A stretch of 64,000 nt of DNA from Gibbula magus (taxonomy: Eukaryota > Mollusca > Gastropoda > Trochida > Trochidae), in NCBI GenBank assembly GCA_936450465.1, contig OW388292.1:7459756-7523755 (forward strand), in the 5' to 3' direction. Position 1 is the stretch's first letter. Each line of letters begins with the position of its first letter. Below are positions 1 through 12,025 of this stretch, in pieces. The notes below the pieces were generated by a model, which saw nothing but the letters and a program-made list of their open reading frames with translations, was not told where the DNA came from and did no database searches. The translations under genes and the position numbers were made by a program.

Positions 1-221
1 ACATGATGTGATGTGTGCCCGAGCTAGAGCAGAACATGTGCTTCATTGGGTGATCGACATATATACAATTCTAGTTTTGCATTTTAGACGCCTTTAGCCG
101 TAAGCCGTAGAACATTGGCTTTGTTGCGATGCGTTTTACAATTATTCTTATATATAGTGACAAACATAAATACCAAGTTATTCTTGTCCTATATTTACAA
201 GTGACAACACGGTGACGTATG
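1..221. other. Unique AT-rich sequence, no gene seen
   Basis: No open frame of note and no repeat structure was recognised before the first tandem array. It is taken as non-coding flank. Confidence 0.5.
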
Positions 222-531
222 ATATGTGTTTTGTTGGGTCCATGCTCAGATTTTTATTTGACAAGTCCTTGGTGTTTCGTTGGATCCATGTTCAGATTTT
301 TATTTGACAAGTCCTTGGTGTTTCGTTGGATCCATGTTCAGATTTTTATTTGACAAGTCCTTGGTGTTTTGTTGGATCCATGTTCAGATTTTTATTTGAC
401 AAGTCCTTGGTGTTTTGTTGGATCCATGTTCAGATTTTTATTTGACAAGTCCTTGGTGTTTTGTTGGATCCATGTTCAGATTTTTATTTGACAAGTCCTT
501 GGTGTTTCGTTGGGTCCATGCTCAGATTTAT
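222..531. repeat. 46-bp tandem repeat, about 6.7 copies
   Basis: The word CATGTTCAGATTTTTATTTG recurs at a strict 46-bp step; CAG is at 247, 293, 339, 385, 431, 477 and 523. Inner copies carry GGATCCATGTTCAG, while the first and last copies carry GGGTCCATGCTCAG, so edge units differ from central ones, as expected when unequal exchange homogenises the middle. A short forward frame crosses the array (415-702), but it only reads the repeat and is not taken as a gene. Diverged pieces of the same unit occur near 1562-1617. Confidence 0.93.
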
Positions 532-720
532 ATTTGTTTTGAGTCTGTCATCCAGACCCAAGACCAAAAAATAAATGGAGCCTTCTTAAGTCAAAAACTA
601 GAAAGTGTTTTTACCCGTAAAAACAGATGTCTCCCCCTTCCTCAAATGCTCCAAACCTCTAAACAATACTATCATAAAGCCCCATTAATGTTCTCTGTAT
701 AATTCAAATTGTTGCATGGA
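532..720. other. Unique spacer
   Basis: AT-rich sequence between the 46-bp and 170-bp arrays. Nothing recognisable. Confidence 0.4.
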
Positions 721-1356
721 AATAAAAAATAATTTTTTTTAAATTATCTCTAACCCCCAAAAGGCACATCTGCATGGTATGGAGAGGCAGCATACCAAGT
801 TTGGTGATGATTGGTCACATAGTTTTAGAGATCTGCTTCGGAAACGAATACACCCTTGAAAAAGACTAAGTCCAAATCGTTGACATGGAAATAAAAAAAT
901 TTTTAAATTTACAAAAATCTCTAACCCCCAAAAGGCACATCTACACGATATGGAGAGAAAGTATACCAAGTTTGGTGATGATTGGTCACATAGTTTTAAA
1001 GATCTGCTCCGGAAACGAACACTACCCTTGAAATAGACTAAGTCCAAATCGATGAAGAGGAAATAAAAAAATAATTTTTTTTTTAAATCTCTAACCCCCA
1101 AAAGGCACATCTACATGATGTGGAGAGACAGAATACCAAGTTTGGTGATGATTGGTCACATAGTTTTAGAGATCTCCTCCGGAAACGAACACTACCCTTG
1201 AAATAGACTAAGTCCAAATCGATGAAGTGGAAATAAAAAATAATTTTTTTTTTTAAATCTCTAACCCCCAAAAGGCACATCTACACGATATGGAGAGACA
1301 GTATACCAAGTTTGGTGATGATTGGTCAAATAGTTTTAGAGATCTGCTCCGGAAAC
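721..1356. repeat. About 170-bp tandem repeat, 3.7 copies
   Basis: TAACCCCCAAAAGGCACATC occurs at 751, 922, 1092 and 1262, giving periods of 171, 170 and 170. Each unit continues with a segment containing ACCAAGTTTGGTGATGATTG, then GGAAACGAA and a poly-A/poly-T stretch. Minus-strand open frames here only read the repeat and share the same short peptide words. The style matches dispersed, tandem-prone non-autonomous elements of marine invertebrates (from memory, not searched). Only the last copy runs into a distinct 3' tail. Confidence 0.88.
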
Positions 1357-1450
1357 GAAATGGGAACGCCGACGCCGACGCCGACGCCAACGCTGACGGG
1401 AACTCAGCTAAAACCAATATGTCTCCCGACCCTTCGGGGGGAGACATAAT
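1357..1450. mobile_element. 3' tail of a dispersed element: GACGCC run plus terminal hairpin
   Basis: The last 170-bp unit passes into a short run of GCCGAC hexamers (about 1367-1396) and then a hairpin at 1421-1445 with arms GTCTCCC and GGGGAGAC around a CTTCGG-like loop. A hexamer run followed by a terminal hairpin is typical of non-autonomous repeats seen in mollusc-like genomes. The class is not determined. The tail occurs once, after the last of the tandem units, suggesting that only the body was amplified. Confidence 0.5.
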
Positions 1451-3453
1451 AATTTTACCAGTCTAGTTGTTATAGGTCTTCTTTTTATTTTTTATTTTTT
1501 GTATCAAACATCAGAAAGTAAAATATCGGTAAAAATATTTTTCAGGGACTACATGTTCGCCTAGTTTGACAAGTCCTTGGTGTTTCTTTATGTCCATGTT
1601 CGTTTTATGTTTGACAACTGTGAACACTGTGTGGTATAGAAGGTATCCCTAATTATTCCATCTATTGAAAACAATTAACTTTATATTGTCAGTTATAATT
1701 GAAGAAAGCCCTTGATAAATCCAAAGCGACAAGCGAGACGCAGCATGCAGACAAGCTCAATGTGTCATGTGGACTACATACTGAGTATATTAGACAGCAC
1801 TGCATCACATCGTCGGAACGTCGTGCTCTGTGTTCGTTGATTACCCTCGTGACAACCTGATGTAAGCAAGAATGTGCCGAGTCCACCCAGCCAATATGAC
1901 TACATGTCAGAGGTCAGTGTGTAATCCTTTAATAACAAACTGTCTCCCAACCCAAGTGCTAAAATGACATCACCCCGACATGGCCGCTGTTCAAGGCGTC
2001 GAGGAATGTCTGAATTGGACGCACTTTGTCAGAGGGTATCGCGTGATAGGGAAAGTCATTTTTCAAGCAGGGTACTCCGCCATTTTGTATTTAACATGGT
2101 GACAGATATTTGACATATTATGATGGGTGGAGAGAGGAATTTACATAGATCCCAACCAACAATAGGAAGAATTATAATGGATTTGGAGGAATTTATTCAG
2201 TCGGTGCTTTCTTCACTTCTAATGTTTATAGAGAACATTGACTGGGCATGCTGATGGTCAGATAACTGAAGGGTTGGTTCAACAACATGTTGATACTTTC
2301 TACAAGATTTACGTGTGGAATATTAATCCAAAGTATTGAAATAAAACACGGACGCGATTTGGTGAAGATATATATGTGGTGGTTAGGCACGTGCATGTGT
2401 TAGACGGCCAGGGTTGAGATGTATAAATACATGTGAATTAATGTACCACCTTTCAGAATGTAAACTCAGCTCTACTATACCATCTCCTGGACTCGCTCTT
2501 TGCTGGCTGAATGGGTAAATTGTTTAAATGTTCAGTAATAGCGGTTGGTGGGGTTCGAATTCCGAAATGGACACATACAGTCATTTGTATTATTGCAGAC
2601 TGCGTGTTCCGAAATATAACAATGTTACAAGACGTTTGTTTCAAATATACCTTGTTTACTGCAATTGTACTCATCTCAACTAGATTATTTTTACAATTTA
2701 AAAGAGAGGGTGCTATCGGGGTATGTTGATGGAAACGAAATTCGATAGGACGTTCCTGTTTACATATATAATATGCTATGAGTACATGCTTAAAGAAAAT
2801 TAATCGCTCTGATTTTTCGATGTTTTATTCGTTTATTCATATTGACAATACTTTCAAATAAACAATAAAAAAAGATTATTTCGAAGCGTCACCTACTTAC
2901 CAAGATATCGCCATTCAAAGTGAGTGCTAATTATCCAAATTCTAAACAGCCTGTCGGGCCCCTGTTAGATTTCGTTAGCGATGTGACGTCATACACAGGA
3001 GTTGCTTAATGAAATCCTTAGGCGAGTTGTCGATTTTCGTCGATAATTCGTTTAAAACATAATAAGGACGTTTTGACATTACAAGTTTCCGATAGAATGG
3101 GTATCTGTGCGTCCGTGGGGAGTAATTTCGGTGTTTTTGGAGCATTTTTCGATATTCAATCGCTGCTTTTAGATTTGTACTTTTCCCAATCGAGTGGAGT
3201 GTTCGGTTATCTTAGATATCTATAGGCTAGAATATGTTTTGAAATGAATAACTGATAATTCAAAAATCGATCATGCAATTTTATTTATTATTATTATCAT
3301 AAACGTCATTATTAGTTTAAATTTTTGTATGTGCTTCATTTAGTGTTTGAAGAGGCCTATAGTTTGAGGTCTACTGCGTCAATATTTCTCATGGTGATTT
3401 TATTTTGATAATAGAATAGTTACATTATAATATAATCATATAATATAATCATA
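1451..3453. other. Unique AT-rich sequence with a diverged 46-bp repeat relic
   Basis: At 1562-1617 two degenerate pieces of the upstream 46-bp unit are recognisable (GTTTGACAAGTCCTTGGTGT, then TCCATGTTCG and TTTGACAA). Otherwise no repeat or conserved coding sequence is seen. Overlapping short frames on both strands near 2453-2729 have no recognisable domain. Confidence 0.4.

Positions 3454-3512
<59 letters not shown>
3454..3512. repeat. (ATT)n microsatellite
   Basis: An essentially uninterrupted run of about 19 TTA triplets, preceded by ATATAATC repeats. Confidence 0.97.
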
Positions 3513-3513
<1 letters not shown>

Positions 3514-5120
3514 CATATAATTTTCATCATTGTTACTGGTTTACACTTTTTAGAAAAAAATATTCGGGCTATCTTTAAATCTCTAGTCGTGTACATGGTT
3601 TAAACATATTTATTCAAGGAAAAACGGGATTAGCAAACAAGCAGAGAACTGCTTATGTTAATGCTGCTCCCTATCAAGTCGTGTACATTTACAATTACTT
3701 AGATTCAGTGATAAACCACTGACCTAACAAAAAAAATTAATTAGATATAGCATTGCATGAACTTTACTGAAAAACATCAGGCTTTCTTATTTTCCTAGCA
3801 TGATATCAACAACGCCCTGCATTTTATATTGCATGTATTTTTTGGTGGTCAATTCACGATTCATGATTGTGTCTTGTGAAATAAATGAAAGATTTGGAAC
3901 TATAGAACTTTGATCAACTCACCATGGCCTTGTGTGTTGTTGGGTTTGCAATAATCTTTTGACACTCAGGCTATGGTTAAGTTTTGTAAAATTGACGAAT
4001 GTGAAAAATATTATTCAACATACCCATGAGTCAACGAATGAGACGTGTTAACACCGTTATAATCCGAAGTATGAAATGTGTATTAGATCTCTGTGGCGTT
4101 TAAATATCTTCATCATCTAACAAGCGTGCCCCCGCCATATTGAGCATCGATAAGAATTGTTCCAAAACACATAGCAGAATTACGGGTCGTGCAATGGTCA
4201 CATCCAGTATTAAACAGTGTTGACATCCGCTGCCATTTGTAAGTAAGTAAGTTTTACGGGGCGTGTATTTTACTTTATATTTCACACATTGATAAACAGA
4301 AGCGCACATTTGTTAAAAAAAATAAAGCCAATGAGAACTGAAGCCATTCACCGGCGCTTCGAGTGGGGAAAACTTCGCTACAGCATAACAGCAAATTGTT
4401 TATACATTTTATGACATGTGTTATGTGTTACTTTGTAAATACTCAATCAGTGTATGACTTTAGTTGTAAACTTAGGTACAATATAGCGTGTTTTCATTCC
4501 ACGAAATGCCAAAAAATCCAAGATGGCGACAGAACTCGCCCTTTAAGGCAGTTATGTAAGGCTAATTCCAGTGGATTATGTCATTAGACGCCAAGCGTCT
4601 CCTGTGTATTACGTCAAAGGCCCAGCACGCAACAATCGGCGAAAGTTTTACGGGGCGTAATTGAGCGGCGTTCTAAAAAGGCGTTATACAAGGTGTTTAT
4701 TGGTTGAATTGACATATATCAAGTGGAATCCTCGTCATCTTGGAATATGCTTGAATAAAAACTGAAAAGTGATATGGTCGGGATTTGTGGGTCTTTAATG
4801 CACGATCCAGGTGAAACTTAGTATTGAGGGAAATATTTAGATTTTTTTTGGAAAAAGTTATTAAGGCTATCGCACATTCATTAAACAATACAAACAATTT
4901 GAAGTGAAGCCATTCTTCGGCGCTACGCAAGCTTTGCAAATGAAAAACAAGACATTGTTAATTAGTTTGATGACAGGGTATAGTGAAAATACTGAATTTT
5001 TTACGTAATGCAACATGGCAAGATGGTGAACAGTCGGAGATAGAACTTCATCTTTAAATGTAAATTTGGTTTACATGAGAACGTTTAAGGTGAATAATCC
5101 CCCTGGTTGTTGAATAGTAC
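3513..5120. other. Unique sequence containing an old, diverged duplication
   Basis: About 4300-4555 and 4870-5050 look like ancient copies of one sequence. Both show GCACATT, then TTAAA, then a segment ending in GAAGCCATTC and CGGCGCT, and later AAGATGG. The word AGTTTTACGGGGCGT occurs at about 4250 and 4645. No coding potential is recognised. Confidence 0.35.
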
Positions 5121-5222
5121 AGAAGGTAGGTGTTGTGAGTGTAGGCGCGGTGTAGGACAAGGCCCCTGCGGAGGGACTAAACACACTGCTACACCCCCAC
5201 ATCTACTCTCACACCTACTTCT
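5121..5222. repeat. Imperfect inverted repeat, about 40-bp arms
   Basis: The left arm starts AGAAGGTAGGTGTTGTGAGT at 5121. The right arm ends ACTCTCACACCTACTTCT at 5222, whose reverse complement matches with small indels. The centre is GC-rich (GGCCCCTGCGGAGGG). It could fold into a cruciform or hairpin, or be a small foldback element. GTGTAGG/CCTACAC words recur as direct repeats near 41.1 kb. Confidence 0.7.
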
Positions 5223-6317
5223 AGCTTAAAAACACCTCCCCATTAGAGACGAGTTAAATGTCAGCCTTGTATTATCATGTTGACAGCAAGAAGTCAGTTT
5301 CTGTGTTTGAAGGTCAGCCCAGAGTTGCTGATATTGCGATTTTCATTTTTTTCTTCTATATTGATCGATATTTTATAAAATCAGCAGAGATCTAATTATT
5401 TCAAAGCAGTGTTCCAATTTACATGTTTGATAGGCATTGACAAGTTGAGATGATGTGTAATGAACAACTATCGATATACAACTTCGTTATTCTTTATTCT
5501 GTATAGACGGCATTTCGACAACTATACTCAATCAATCAATCAATATTTTATTTATATCTCACTTGTGTACATGTTACAAATTCATAACATATATACATAA
5601 AACACACATACACAACCAATCGCACAGCGACTTACGAGAGACACATAACATGCTATTAAAAATAATAAACAGTATATAAATGTAAATGAAAGATAAGTAA
5701 GATATAAGTATATATATACAACGCGGTAAAAGTGAATATATCTTAAACATAAAATAGTTTGCAGCCAAAAAGGCTAAGATCTTAGTTATATAAGAGTATA
5801 CTAATGTCGGTGATAAGCAAATGATTGTACCCATTATGGGCATAACTGAATCTTACGGTACTCCTAATGGGGAAAGCATGACCCCCGATGCGTGATGAAG
5901 ACAGAAAGTAATGCTTGTACTGTACCGGTTCAGGTTTCTTGGCTCACCATCCCTGCCATGTCATAGTGCATTGTCCACGTGGCACGATCTCTGGAGATGT
6001 TTGCATATCAAATGTAACAATATATCTCGCTCTCGCAATGAAGAATTACATGTGAGTGTGATATATCAGACGAGCTATTTTGTAGCACACTCATTCTTCT
6101 TGACATGACACGGACTAACATTACACACAGACGTGATTCGAACAAGTAAATATATATTTCGTTGGCACGAAACTGAATCATTTCGAGCATGCTCAATGCA
6201 TATAGATACATGCCCTTTTTATATATACCAATTATTATTAATTATTATTGCGATAAAACACCATTTTCATGCTACAGTTTACACGATGTAATATTCCAAT
6301 AACAGTATCAGTATAGT
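5223..6317. other. Unique AT-rich sequence
   Basis: Holds a short (AATC)n run at about 5527-5546. Short frames on both strands have no recognisable product. Confidence 0.4.
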
Positions 6318-6346
6318 ATATCTATCTATATATCTATCTATCTATC

Positions 6347-6378
<32 letters not shown>

Positions 6379-6388
6379 GGTATATATG
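6318..6388. repeat. (ATCT)n / (TA)n microsatellite
   Basis: A mixture of TATC tetramers and TA dinucleotides immediately before the 50-bp minisatellite. Confidence 0.9.
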
Positions 6389-9300
6389 CGTATGCGTGTA
6401 GGAGAGACACTTGTCTGTTGTCTAAGCTAGGAATTGTGTGCGTGTAGGAGAGACACTTGTTGTCTGTTGTCTAAGCTAGGAATGGTGTGCGTGTAGGTGA
6501 GACACTTGTTGTCTGTAGACTACAGCTAGGAGTTGTGTGCGTGTAGGAGAGACAATTGTTGTATGTAGACTATAGCTAGGAATGGTGTGCGTGTAGATGA
6601 GACACTTGTTGTCTGTAGACTACAGCTAGGAGTTGTGTGCGTGTAGGAGAGACAATTGTTGTATGTAGACTATAGCTAGGAATGGTGTGCGTGTAGGAGA
6701 GACACTTGTTGTATGTAGACTATAGCTATGATTGGTGTGCATGTAGGAGAGACACTTGTTGTATGTAGACTATAGCTAGGAATGGTGTGCGTGTAGGTGA
6801 GACACTTGTTGTCTGTAGACTACAGCTAGGAGTTGTGTGCGTGTAGGAGAGACAATTGTTGTCTATAGACTATAGCTAGGAGTTGTGTGCGTGTAGGAGA
6901 GACAATTGTTGTCTATAGACTATAGCTAGGAGTTGTGTGCGTGTAGGAGAGACATTTGTTGTCTATTGACTACAGCTATGAATGGTGTGCGTGTAGGAGA
7001 GACATTTGTTGCCTGTAGACTATAGCTAGGAGTTGTGTGCGTGTAGGAGAGACATTTGTTGTCTGTAGACTACAACTAGGAGTTGTGTGCGTGTAGGAGA
7101 GACATTTGTTGTCTGTAGACTATAGCTAGGAGTTGTGTGCGTGTAGGAGAGACATTTGTTGTCTATAGACTATAGCTAGGAGTTGTGTGCGTGTAGGAGA
7201 GACACTTGTTGTCTATAGACTATAGCTAGGAGTTGTGTGCGTGTAGGAGAGACACTTGTTGTCTGTAGACTACAGCTAGGAGTTGTGTGCGTGTAGGAGA
7301 GACAATTGTTGTCTATAGACTATAGCTAGGAGTTGTGTGCGTGTAGGAGAGACAATTGTTGTCTATAGACTATAGCTAGGAGTTGTGTGCGTGTAGGAGA
7401 GACATTTGTTGTCTATTGACTACAGCTATGAATGGTGTGCGTGTAGGAGAGACATTTGTTGCCTGTAGACTATAGCTAGGAGTTGTGTGCGTGTAGGAGA
7501 GACATTTGTTGCCTGTAGACTATAGCTAGGAGTTGTGTGCGTGTAGGAGAGACATTTGTTGTCTGTAGACTATAGCTAGGAGTTGTGTGCGTGTAGGAGA
7601 GACAATTGTTGTCTATAGACTATAGCTAGGAGTTGTGTGCGTGTAGGAGAGACATTTGTTGTCTATTGACTACAGCTATGAATGGTGTGCGTGTAGGAGA
7701 GACATTTGTTGCCTGTAGACTATAGCTAGGAGTTGTGTGCGTGTAGGAGAGACACTTGTTGTCTGTTGTCTAAGCTAGGAATGGTGTGCGTGTAGGTGAG
7801 ACACTTGTTGTCTGTAGACTACAGCTAGGAGTTGTGTGCGTGTAGGAGAGACAATTGTTGTATGTAGACTATAGCTAGGAATGGTGTGCGTGTAGATGAG
7901 ACACTTGTTGTCTGTAGACTACAGCTAGGAGTTGTGTGCGTGTAGGAGAGACAATTGTTGTATGTAGACTATAGCTAGGAATGGTGTGCGTGTAGGAGAG
8001 ACACTTGTTGTATGTAGACTATAGCTATGATTGGTGTGCATGTAGGAGAGACACTTGTTGTATGTAGACTATAGCTAGGAATGGTGTGCGTGTAGGTGAG
8101 ACACTTGTTGTCTGTAGACTACAGCTAGGAGTTGTGTGCGTGTAGGAGAGACAATTGTTGTCTATAGACTATAGCTAGGAGTTGTGTGCGTGTAGGAGAG
8201 ACAATTGTTGTCTATAGACTATAGCTAGGAGTTGTGTGCGTGTAGGAGAGACATTTGTTGTCTATTGACTACAGCTATGAATGGTGTGCGTGTAGGAGAG
8301 ACATTTGTTGCCTGTAGACTATAGCTAGGAGTTGTGTGCGTGTAGGAGAGACATTTGTTGTCTGTAGACTACATCTAGGAGTTGTGTGCGTGTAGGAGAG
8401 ACATTTGTTGTCTGTAGACTATAGCTAGGAGTTGTGTGCGTGTAGGAGAGACATTTGTTGTCTATAGACTATAGCTAGGATTTGTGTGCGTGTAGGAGAG
8501 ACACTTGTTGTCTATAGACTATAGCTAGGAGTTGTGTGCGTGTAGGAGAGACACTTGTTGTCTGTAGACTACAGCTAGGAGTTGTGTGCGTGTAGGAGAG
8601 ACAAGTGTTGTCTATAGACTATAGCTAGGAGTTGTGTGCGTGTAGGAGAGACAATTGTTGTCTATAGACTATAGCTAGGAGTTGTGTGCGTGTAGGAGAG
8701 ACATTTGTTGTCTATTGACTACAGCTATGAATGGTGTGCGTGTAGGAGAGACATTTGTTGTCTGTAGACTATAGCTAGGAGTTGTGTGCGTGTAGGAGAG
8801 ACATTTGTTGTCTATAGACTATAGCTAGGAGTTGTGTGCGTGTAGGAGAGACACTTGTTGTCTATAGACTATAGCTAGGAGTTGTGTGCGTGTAGGAGAG
8901 ACACTTGTTGTCTGTAGACTACAGCTAGGAGTTGTGTGCGTGTAGGAGAGACAATTGTTGTCTATAGACTATAGCTAGGAGTTGTGTCCGTGTAGGAGAG
9001 ACACTTGTTGTCTGTAGACTATAGCTAGGAGTTGTGTGCGTGTAGGAGAGACATTTGTTGCCTGTAGACTATAGTTAGGAGTTGTGTGCGTGTAGGAGAG
9101 ACACTTGTTGTCTGTAGACTATAGTTAGGAGTTGTGTGCGTGTAGGAGAGACACTTGTTGTCTGTAGACTATAGCTAGGAGTTGTGTGCGTGTAGGAGAG
9201 ACATTTGTTGTCTGTAGACTATAGTTAGGAGTTGTGTGCGTGTAGGAGAGACACTTGTTGTCTTTAGACTACAGCTAGGAGTTGTGTGCGTGTAGGAGAT

Positions 9301-10170
9301 ACATTTGTTGTCTGTAGACTATAGTTAGGAGTTGTGTGCGTGTAGGAGAGACACTTGTTGTCTGTAGACTATAGCTAGGAGTTTTGTGCGTGTAGGAGAG
9401 ACATTTGTTGTCTGTAGACTATAGCTAGGAGTTGTGTGCGTGTAGGAGAGACATTTGTTGTCTGTAGACTATAGTTAGGAGTTGTGTGCGTGTAGGAGAG
9501 ACACTTGTTGTCTGTAGACTATAGTTAGGAGTTGTGTGCGTGTAGGAGAGACACTTGTTGTCTGTAGACTATAGTTAGGAGTTGTGTGCGTGTAGGAGAG
9601 ACACTTGTTGTCTTTAGACTACAGCTAGGAGTTGTGTGCGTGTAGGAGAGACACTTGTTGTCTGTAGACTATATTTAGTAGTTGTGTGCGTGTAGGAGAG
9701 ACACTTGTTGTCTGTAGACTATAGCTAGGAGTTGTGTGCGTGTAGGAGAGACACTTGTTGCCTGTAGACTATAGTTAGGAGTTGTGTGCGTGTAGGAGAG
9801 ACACTTGTTGTCTGTAGACTATAGCTAGGAGTTGTGTGCGTGTAGGAGAGACACTTGTTGTCTGTAGACTATAGTTAGGAGTTGTGTGCGTGTAGGAGAG
9901 ACACTTGTTGTCTGTAGACTATAGCTAGGAGTTGTGTGCGTGTAGGAGAGACACTTGTTGTCTTTAGACTACAGCTAGGAGTTGTGTGCGTGTAGGAGAG
10001 ACACTTGTTGTCTGTAGACTACAGCTAGGAGTTGTGTGCGTGTAGGAGAGACAATTGTTGTCTATAGACTATAGCTAGGAGTTGTGTGCGTGTAGGAGAG
10101 ACACTTGTTGTCTGTAGACTATAGCTAGGAGTTGTGTGCGTGTAGGAGAGACACTTGTTGCCTTTAGACT
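6389..10170. repeat. 50-bp minisatellite, about 75 copies
   Basis: The core GTGTGCGTGTAGGAGAGACA repeats every 50 bp, followed by CTTGTTGTCTGTAGACTATA and GCTAGGAGTT. Sub-variants differ at a few positions: ACACTT, ACAATT or ACATTT; GTCTGTAGAC, GTCTATAGAC (a 10-bp palindrome) or GTATGTAGAC; ACAGCT or ATAGCT. One 49-bp variant (GTCTGTTGTCTAAGCTAGG) occurs near 6460 and again near 7760 and marks a larger duplication. Stops (TAG) in the unit prevent long frames. The last copy breaks down into CCTTTAGACTCC at about 10160-10171. Confidence 0.97.
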
Positions 10171-11019
10171 CCATCGCTCTCTCTACAATCTCTCAATCTG
10201 AAGCACCAGCAATCTGTCCATCTCTACACAGTAGTCTATTCACACCTTGTAGCACAAATCACACAGATATCACTCCCTGTCAACTCCCTTAATCTCCCCA
10301 TGTCGATTTCATCCACTGGTTTGTCTATTGCATGTCCATTTGCATTGTGATGAGGCGTCAGATAAGTACCATCCGCCCGTCAAGTCTCGCACGTGAAGAC
10401 AACTCGTGTTGTTTGCTCTCCCAGCCTGTACATAACACATAGGGATGCTACTCGGCAACACAGGTGCGAACAGGTGGGCCCACCATATCTTTATTCTCCA
10501 AAGAAAGTAATTTTTTTACTGATAACATGTGGAAATTCTTTTTCGATAGGTAAGACCATGTACAGAATTACAGTCAGTTCTTTTCAATCCCACCCTGTGT
10601 ACAATATTCACGAAACAGTTCCTAAACGATGCAAGGTGTTATTTTGAACACCATCATATCCAGTATATGAGTAGACACAACTATAAAATATCAAGATATA
10701 TATCCAATCCACATATTTTTGATAAAATTAATCAGATTTGGGATTTTTTTGGGGAATGTTTTATTTGTTCATGAATAACATGAATGATTTTAAATTACAA
10801 ATTTTGTGATATGGCTGTCAATTGTATCGACAGTGCATTTCATCCATTACATTCCTTCACACCTTCGGGGCTTTTGACGGCAAAACTTATTTCCTTACAA
10901 TTGACAAATTGAAGATGTAACGTTTAGTAATTCATACGGCAATTGAAACTGTGAAGAGACTAAATTGTATAGTATTCAACATCGTATATATAAGGAATAC
11001 TGAACGATCATCTGCTCAA
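10171..11019. other. Unique AT-rich sequence, no gene seen
   Basis: A forward 84-codon frame (10393-10647) has no recognisable domain. No repeat is evident. Confidence 0.4.
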
Positions 11020-11111
11020 TACCCTTTTTATCAAACAAGTTAATGATTTGGTATTAAACGAGCGAAAGCGAGTTTGATACCAAATCATTTACGAGTTTAA
11101 TAAAAATGGTA
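11020..11111. repeat. Foldback palindrome, about 43-bp arms
   Basis: The left arm runs from TACCCTTTTTATCAAAC through AATGATTTGGTATTAAACG. The right arm contains TTTGATACCAAATCATTTAC and ends TTTAATAAAAATGGTA. The arms are complementary with a few mismatches around the centre GAGCGAAAGCGAG. It fits a small foldback or MITE-like element; no clear target-site duplication was identified. Confidence 0.75.
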
Positions 11112-11329
11112 TTATATAGAAAGAAGTTTAATATTCTGTTTATTACTTGCCCAAATTAATCAAACGAAATTGCCGACAGTGTGCTGAAACTGATTTCCGC
11201 AAGTTACGTATCCTTTGTGATAACGGTACGACCATTGTTACGTCATACTTACAGCGGAATAACACTACACAGTTTAATAATGTCGTAAAATATAACTCTG
11301 CAGTATCTTCCATTGGCGAGTAATATATG
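11112..11329. other. Unique AT-rich spacer
   Basis: Nothing recognised; part of a minus-strand 78-codon frame with no known domain. Confidence 0.35.
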
Positions 11330-12025
11330 ATATGAGATTTTTGGTATTTCGTATCGCAATTGAAAATATGACGTTGCAAATATATTTCATATCTTAATTA
11401 AAAATATGACGTCGCATATAGTTTGTTGCGATGTTCTTGCAAATGTGAAATCAATTATAAATTTACTATCAAATATCAAATTTGAAAATATTACGTCGCT
11501 TATAGTAGTTCATATCGTTATAGAAATTTGACATCGAACATAGTTTTGCATCGTGATTTTCATATCTTAATTAAAAATATGACGTCGCTTATAGCATTTC
11601 ATGTCGTAATAGAAACTTTACAACAATTATAGTATTTCGTATCCTAATAGAAAATATGAAGTAACTTGTAGTATTTAAAGGACGTAGGTAATAGTATTTC
11701 ATATTTCTATTGAAAATATGACGTCGCTTATAGTATTTCGTGTCATAATTAACATATGATAACATTTCAAATCATGATAGAAATTTAACATCACTTTATT
11801 TTTTCTTGTATTTAAATATCCTAATTGAAAATATGACTTTGCTTATATAAGATTTCTCTCAGTGATAAAAACATGATTTTGCTTATAAGATTTCTCTCTA
11901 TGATTCAAAACATGATGATACTTATGATTTCTCTCTGTGATTAAAACACGACGTTGCTTATAATAGTTATCTCTCTGTATATAATTCAAAACACGACGTT
12001 GCTTATAGGATTTCTCGTTACAAAT
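11330..12025. repeat. Highly degenerate short tandem repeat with TATGACGTCGC words
   Basis: Words of the form AAAATATGACGTCGC(T/A)TATAG followed by TATTTC(A/G)TATC recur irregularly, roughly every 40-65 bp: about 11403, 11490, 11580, 11718, 11832 and, as ACACGACGTTGCTTATA, 11945 and 11992. The last third drifts to a GATTTCTCTCTGTGAT variant. It looks like an old minisatellite decaying by point mutation and indels. Several copies contain TGACGTCG, one base from the cAMP-response element TGACGTCA; no function is implied. Confidence 0.7.

Noticed and set aside
2531..2575. tRNA gene suggested by GGGGTTCGAATTCC
   Set aside because: The words resemble a T-loop, but the stem does not pair properly and no acceptor, D or anticodon arms could be assembled around it.
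6389..10170. CRISPR array
   Set aside because: Units are contiguous with no unique spacers, and the DNA is eukaryotic. The same holds for the 26, 46 and 73-bp arrays.
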